A stretch of DNA of 64,000 nt, taken from contig JAEWEG010000093.1 of NCBI GenBank assembly GCA_023389575.1, forward strand, positions 1-64,000. The letters are read 5' to 3'. This document shows, piece by piece, positions 60,354 to 64,000 of the stretch. Below the pieces are notes generated by a model that was not told where the DNA came from, made no database searches, and was given only the letters and a program-made list of their open reading frames with translations. The position numbers and the translations under genes were made by a program. How positions within the stretch are numbered: position 1 is the first letter of the stretch; each line of letters begins with the position of its first letter. This DNA comes from Chloroflexota bacterium. Lineage in GTDB: Bacteria > Chloroflexota > Chloroflexia > Thermomicrobiales > UBA6265.

Positions 60354-61091
60354 ATGGATGCTGACGACTTCATTGATATCGAGCCCTGGGCCACATCCGA
60401 GATCGCGGGGCACCTGGTGGCCCAGGTAACACTCGGACGGCGTGGTCTGATCGAGACCGATCGAGACACCGACGTCTTCGAGCGGGAGACGGACCGGTTC
60501 GAACTTGAAGCCTGGGCCCGCCTGGAGCTCACGGCCTGGTTGAACGACGTTCAGTTCCGGATCCTGGACCAACCGCTCGGCAATCTCTCCAGCGACCAGC
60601 TCGAACTGGCGAACGATGGCCTGGTGATCGGCTCGACGCTTGGTTGGGCGATGTACCTGGTCAAGCTGGAGTCACTCCCCATCCAGTCAGACGGCACCGC
60701 CGAGATGGGAATACTCGAATGGGCCCCCACCCCGTGGACTCCCGTCCGCAATGTGGTGAAGGCACTCAAGGTCCGGACGGACGACGCTCTCGCGGCGGAG
60801 CGCGAGCGATGGGAACTTATCCATTGGCGAAGTATGTTGTTCACCGATGAAGCTACCGCCGATGAGGATCGCGAGGTGCTGCTGGAAACCGTGGCCGAGT
60901 TGCGAGAGCTGGGATCGGTCGCTGTTGCCGGAAATGACCTGGCGCTCGATAGCGGCGAGCCCTTCACCAACCTGACACCGGATGCCCTGTTCGAACTCCA
61001 GCACACATCCGAAGTCCGGTTGCGAGCGCTCAATTGGGTGTGCGGATTTGGCGAAACGCCGGACAGCGCCCCCCTGGACCTTGGCGACTGA
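60354..61091 (+). CDS. Hypothetical protein, possibly DUF4272-like
   Basis: A 245-residue acidic soluble protein. The N-terminal part is helical (IEPWATSEIAGHLVAQVTLG, FELEAWARLELTAWLND). The middle has EERE-rich AAERERWELIHWRSMLF, and the C-terminus has EVRLRALNWVCGFGETPDSAPLD. The last two blocks recall DUF4272 proteins, whose function is unknown. No membrane segment or catalytic motif is visible. It is divergent from katA by 186 bp and convergent with trpF by 2 bp. It has no same-strand partner. Confidence 0.6.
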   Translation: MDADDFIDIEPWATSEIAGHLVAQVTLGRRGLIETDRDTDVFERETDRFELEAWARLELTAWLNDVQFRILDQPLGNLSSDQLELANDGLVIGSTLGWAMYLVKLESLPIQSDGTAEMGILEWAPTPWTPVRNVVKALKVRTDDALAAERERWELIHWRSMLFTDEATADEDREVLLETVAELRELGSVAVAGNDLALDSGEPFTNLTPDALFELQHTSEVRLRALNWVCGFGETPDSAPLDLGD

Positions 61092-61093
61092 CG

Positions 61094-61771
61094 CTACCCC
61101 TCTCGGGAACCGTGGCTATCCAGCGCCGCCAGCGCGCCGGCGACGAAGCGCCTGATCTTGTCCGGGTCCTTCCGGTTTTCGGTTTCGACCCCACTGCTGA
61201 CGTCCACCCCCAGCGGGATCGCCTGCTCGATCGCGCTGGTCACATTTTCTGGCGACAGCCCACCGGCGAGGACGACGGGATACCGTTCGGCCAGTTGCCT
61301 GGCCAGGTCCCAGTCGGCCCGGTGCCCTGACCCGCCATACATGCCTCGCACATAGGCGTCGACCAGTATCACTTCGACTGGCTGGCGATGGTCGAACCAG
61401 GGATCGATCATGCGCGACGCGTCTTCCACGGAAGTGCCAGGCTCGAACCGCAACGCTTTCCAGACGCTTCCACCGAGGTCATCAAGTATCGAGACGTCCT
61501 CATCGCCTGAGAGTTGCAAGGTGTCCAGGCCAGCGGCTTCACGCCAATCTCGGAGCGTCCCCGCCGTCTCGTTGACCGTGACTCCCACCGCCCGGACGCT
61601 TCCCAGATTCGACTGTTCGCGGATGTCCACGACCTCGTCGAGACTCACGCGGCGCTTTGACTCGGCCAGCATGAAGCCAATGGCCGTGGCGCCGGCATGG
61701 ACCGCCACCTGCACGGTGTCCGCGTCTCGCAATCCGCAGATCTTTATTATTGGTGCCGTTCGATCAACCAC
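61094..61771 (-). CDS. trpF: Phosphoribosylanthranilate isomerase
   Basis: About 225 residues. The start KICGLRDADTVQVAVHAGATAIGFML is the conserved strand with the catalytic Cys. Later blocks are the catalytic Asp in ILVDAY, GMYGGSGHRADWDLA, VVLAGGLSPENV and GVDVSSGVET. It opens phosphoribosylanthranilate to CdRP in tryptophan synthesis. The GTG at 61771 overlaps the trpC stop by eight bases, so translation is coupled; the frame remains open far upstream but only as an antisense of trpC. It is the last gene seen of the trp operon. Confidence 0.92.
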   Translation of the reverse strand: MVDRTAPIIKICGLRDADTVQVAVHAGATAIGFMLAESKRRVSLDEVVDIREQSNLGSVRAVGVTVNETAGTLRDWREAAGLDTLQLSGDEDVSILDDLGGSVWKALRFEPGTSVEDASRMIDPWFDHRQPVEVILVDAYVRGMYGGSGHRADWDLARQLAERYPVVLAGGLSPENVTSAIEQAIPLGVDVSSGVETENRKDPDKIRRFVAGALAALDSHGSREG

Positions 61772-62594
61772 GGGATTGCTTCTCGACGCCGCGCAGCGCC
61801 TCGACGGCGGCCGCGCGGTCGTCCTGCACGATGAGTGACTCACCAACCAGGATTGCGTCGACTCCGGCCTCACCCATCTCGGCCGCGTGATCCCGGGTGA
61901 AGATCCCGCTTTCGCCAACCAGTACGATGTCACCTGGCACGCGCGAGGCCAGGTCGCGCGTCACGTCGAGGCTGACATCGAAGGTCTTGAGGTTTCGATT
62001 GTTGATGCCAACCAATCGCGGTCCGATCGCCAGCGCGCGTTCGAGCTCATCCGCGTCGTGGACCTCGACGAGCGACGACAACCCGAGAGACGACGCATGG
62101 TCGTGCAGACGCTTAATGTGCTCGTCAGAAAGGCAGGCGGCGATGAGCAGGATGCAACTCGCGCCATATGCCCGTGCCTCATCGATCTGGTATTCGTCGA
62201 CCATGAAGTCCTTGCGAAGGACGCCGACTCGATTCGGGGCCGAGCCCGTCCTTGCGACCACCGCGTCCAGGTCGGAGAGCGACCCCTGAAAGAACGGCCC
62301 GTCGGTGAGGCAGGAGATCATGGCCACCCCACCGGCGATGTACTCACCCGCCACGTCTGAGGGATCGATCTCGACGGGGAACCGCCCGCGTGATGGAGAC
62401 GCGCGCTTGATCTCGGCGAGCACCGTCACGGTCTGCTGGCGGAGCGCCGCGACCACATCAACCGGGCTGGGCATCTGGTCGAAGCGACGCTGCAGCTCAT
62501 TCCGCGAAACCTGGGCCTTGCGCGCTTCAACGTCGATCCGCGTTTGAGCAACAATCCTGTCGAGGACGGTGCCGGTTTCCGTGAGCTGGGTCAC
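61764..62594 (-). CDS. trpC: Indole-3-glycerol-phosphate synthase
   Basis: A 276-residue TIM barrel. Conserved blocks: VLDRIVAQTRIDVEARK, LAEIKRASPSRGRF with the catalytic Lys, ISCLTDGPFFQGSLSDLDAV, VLRKDFMVDEYQIDEARAYGASCILLI (in pieces), LVEVHDADELERA, IGINNRNLKTFDVSLDVT, and VGESGIFTRDH. It decarboxylates CdRP to indoleglycerol phosphate. It overlaps trpD by four bases (GTGA) and trpF by eight, a tightly coupled operon. Confidence 0.95.
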   Translation of the reverse strand: MTQLTETGTVLDRIVAQTRIDVEARKAQVSRNELQRRFDQMPSPVDVVAALRQQTVTVLAEIKRASPSRGRFPVEIDPSDVAGEYIAGGVAMISCLTDGPFFQGSLSDLDAVVARTGSAPNRVGVLRKDFMVDEYQIDEARAYGASCILLIAACLSDEHIKRLHDHASSLGLSSLVEVHDADELERALAIGPRLVGINNRNLKTFDVSLDVTRDLASRVPGDIVLVGESGIFTRDHAAEMGEAGVDAILVGESLIVQDDRAAAVEALRGVEKQSRG

Positions 62595-63667
62595 AGCGCC
62601 ACCGCCTCCCGGGATTCAACCGCCCGCTGCGTGAACGCGACGAGTTGCTCCAGTTTGTCGAGCGCCGCGCCGGAGTCGATTGCCTCCGCCGCCATTCTCA
62701 CACCCTCGGCGATGGACCCAGCGGCGTCCGCCGTGTAGATCCCTGCACCGGCGTTCATGAGTGTGACGGTTCGCCGAGGACCTTTCTCGCCAGAGAGGAT
62801 GGATCGAGTGATCTCCACGTTCGTGGCGGCGTCGCCACCCTTCAGGTCATCGGCGGTTCCGCGTTCGAGTCCAAACTCTTCCGGGCTGATCGAGTATTCG
62901 CGAATCTCGCCCGAGGCCTTGCTCCATTCGGTGACCTGGCTGGCGCCGCTCACACCGATCTCGTCCAGGCCTTCTTCCGAATGGACCAGCACGACATGGG
63001 TGCTGCCGAGCATTCCCAGCACCTCGGCCAGCTTGCGAGCGATGTCTGGATGGCCCACCCCTATCAACTGATGTCCGGCGCCCGCTGGGTTCGTTAGAGG
63101 ACCAAGCACGTTGAACACTGTTCGGATGCCGATTTCCTTGCGCGCAGGTCCGACGAACCGCATCGCGGGATGGAAGGCGGGCGCGAACATGAACCCGATG
63201 CCGACTTCCTCGATTGAACGCGCGACTTCGTCACCGGTCAGTTCGACGCGCACGCCCAGCCCTTCGAGCAAGTCCGCCGAGCCGCAGAGGCTGCTCGCGG
63301 CACGATTGCCGTGCTTGGCGATTCGCACGCCGGCCGCCGCGATCGCGAACGTCGCGGTCGTCGAGATGTTGAAGGAGTTCGAATGGTCCCCGCCTGTCCC
63401 ACAGGTATCGAGCAGCGGAAGCGTCTGTGAATCCGCCGTGACCTTCAGGGCGTGATCGCGCATCGCGTTGGCGAAGCCCGCGATCTCGTTCGTCGTCTCG
63501 CCCTTCATGCGCAGCGCCGTCACCAGCGCCGCGATCTGGGAACCAGGCACCTCGCCGCTCATGATCGCGTGCATGGCCGAGGTGGACTGTTCGAGCGACA
63601 ACCCCTGCCCCTCGACCACCGTCCGGATCGCCTCTCTCATATCGAACGTCGCCGTCTCAGTCATCAC
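62591..63667 (-). CDS. trpD: Anthranilate phosphoribosyltransferase
   Basis: A 358-residue enzyme. The N-terminal helical part includes GEVPGSQIAALVTALRMKGET. The PRPP site is LLDTCGTGGDHSNSFNISTTATFAIAAAGVRIAKHGNRAASS, in pieces over about residues 83-125. Then FAPAFHPAMRFVGPARKEIGIRTVFNVLGPLTNPA and LDEIGVSG follow. It adds phosphoribose to anthranilate. Two adjacent ATGs begin the gene. It lies 21 bp after trpG and overlaps trpC by four bases. Confidence 0.95.
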   Translation of the reverse strand: MMTETATFDMREAIRTVVEGQGLSLEQSTSAMHAIMSGEVPGSQIAALVTALRMKGETTNEIAGFANAMRDHALKVTADSQTLPLLDTCGTGGDHSNSFNISTTATFAIAAAGVRIAKHGNRAASSLCGSADLLEGLGVRVELTGDEVARSIEEVGIGFMFAPAFHPAMRFVGPARKEIGIRTVFNVLGPLTNPAGAGHQLIGVGHPDIARKLAEVLGMLGSTHVVLVHSEEGLDEIGVSGASQVTEWSKASGEIREYSISPEEFGLERGTADDLKGGDAATNVEITRSILSGEKGPRRTVTLMNAGAGIYTADAAGSIAEGVRMAAEAIDSGAALDKLEQLVAFTQRAVESREAVAL

Positions 63668-63688
63668 CGTTACCCTTCTCGCCCGATG

Positions 63689-64000
63689 TTAGTATCCGAG
63701 GACCCGCTGCTGCTTCTCCACGTCCGGCGTCGTGCCACAACTTCGGAGGAAGTTCGCCAGGAGGTCCTTGCCCGATGTGGTCAGGATCGACTCCGGATGG
63801 AACTGCACGCCCTCAATTGGCATCGTCTTGTGACGCACCCCCATCACGACGCCGTCTTCGGCGTGGGCGGTCACCTCGAAGTCATCCGGAATGGTGTCTG
63901 GATCGATAATCAGCGAGTGATAACGGGTCGCCACGAACGGGTTGGGGAGGCCTTCGTAGACGCCGGTGCCATCATGCGAAATCATCGATGTCTTGCCATG
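63689..64000 (-). CDS. trpG: Anthranilate synthase component II, glutaminase (C-terminal part, truncated by window edge)
   Basis: The frame stays open to base 64000, so the N-terminus lies outside. The visible 103 codons begin HGKTSMISHDGTGVYEGLPNPF, the post-nucleophile block of TrpG/PabA. They continue ATRYHSLIID and end with the catalytic His-Glu in GVQFHPESILTTSGKDLLANFL. It supplies ammonia from glutamine to TrpE (or to PabB, since the same subunit can serve both). Its place 21 bp before trpD fits a trpE-G-D-C-F order; trpE is not in the window. Confidence 0.92.
   Translation of the reverse strand, partial: HGKTSMISHDGTGVYEGLPNPFVATRYHSLIIDPDTIPDDFEVTAHAEDGVVMGVRHKTMPIEGVQFHPESILTTSGKDLLANFLRSCGTTPDVEKQQRVLGY

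Noticed and set aside
1..64000. CRISPR arrays, insertion sequences, prophage or rRNA genes
   Set aside because: No regularly spaced repeats, transposase motifs, phage genes or rRNA sequences were seen by eye on either strand.

Overview
The window is a gene-dense stretch of a high-GC bacterial chromosome, apparently free of mobile elements. It reads as a non-proteobacterial, Gram-positive-type or Chloroflexota-like genome. The supporting signs are a LexA box of the GAAC-N4-GTTC type, a T-box leader in front of ileS, a HAIR-like heat-shock operator, a DUF951 gene, mutS2, a long mfd, and frequent GTG/TTG starts. I would place it near Thermomicrobia/Chloroflexota; that is inference from gene content, not a phylogeny. 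No CRISPR array, insertion sequence, rRNA or prophage gene was seen. One tRNA (Asn) is present.

Left part (1-16974): the end of a family-2 glycoside hydrolase, a cupin, a metallophosphoesterase overlapping a Ppx/GppA phosphatase, dihydrolipoyl dehydrogenase, NAD synthetase, a phosphotriesterase-like protein that has lost most metal ligands, an MFS transporter, tRNA-Asn, an aldehyde dehydrogenase, a solitary larE, then mfd and mutS2 facing each other. Centre-left (17000-29000): lexA with an SOS box inside a near-consensus promoter, a DUF4126 protein, a DnaJ with half a zinc finger behind a HAIR-like repeat, purA, gpsA, fabZ, a four-gene membrane-stress cassette (TM/winged-helix/zinc-ribbon protein, DUF4178-like protein, PspA, SPFH/zinc-ribbon protein), and gyrA.

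Centre (29000-41200): a non-coding stretch holding what looks like the last 39 codons of a mutL gene, a membrane protein, a PHP phosphatase, MscS coupled to nadD, secD-secF, a membrane pyrophosphatase, a flavoprotein, an MBL-fold hydrolase and pyrB. A long minus-strand run follows (41200-50700): MFS, DUF951, YbaB, recN, an orphan molybdopterin dehydrogenase subunit, a small unknown protein, holB, a NERD-like membrane protein and a DUF2085-like protein.

Right part (50700-64000): a PAP2 phosphatase, a T-box-controlled class-2 ileS with the altered GVHH signature linked to mupirocin hyper-resistance, ychF, argG, an ArsR-DUF2087 regulator with an inverted repeat across its promoter, catalase behind a Fur/PerR-like box, an unknown protein, and the end of a trpG-D-C-F operon that leaves the window.

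The most interesting items are the ileS with its T-box, the metal-site-depleted phosphotriesterase homologue, the PspA/SPFH cassette, the mutL relic, and several readable operators (SOS, HAIR-like, ArsR, Fur/PerR-like).
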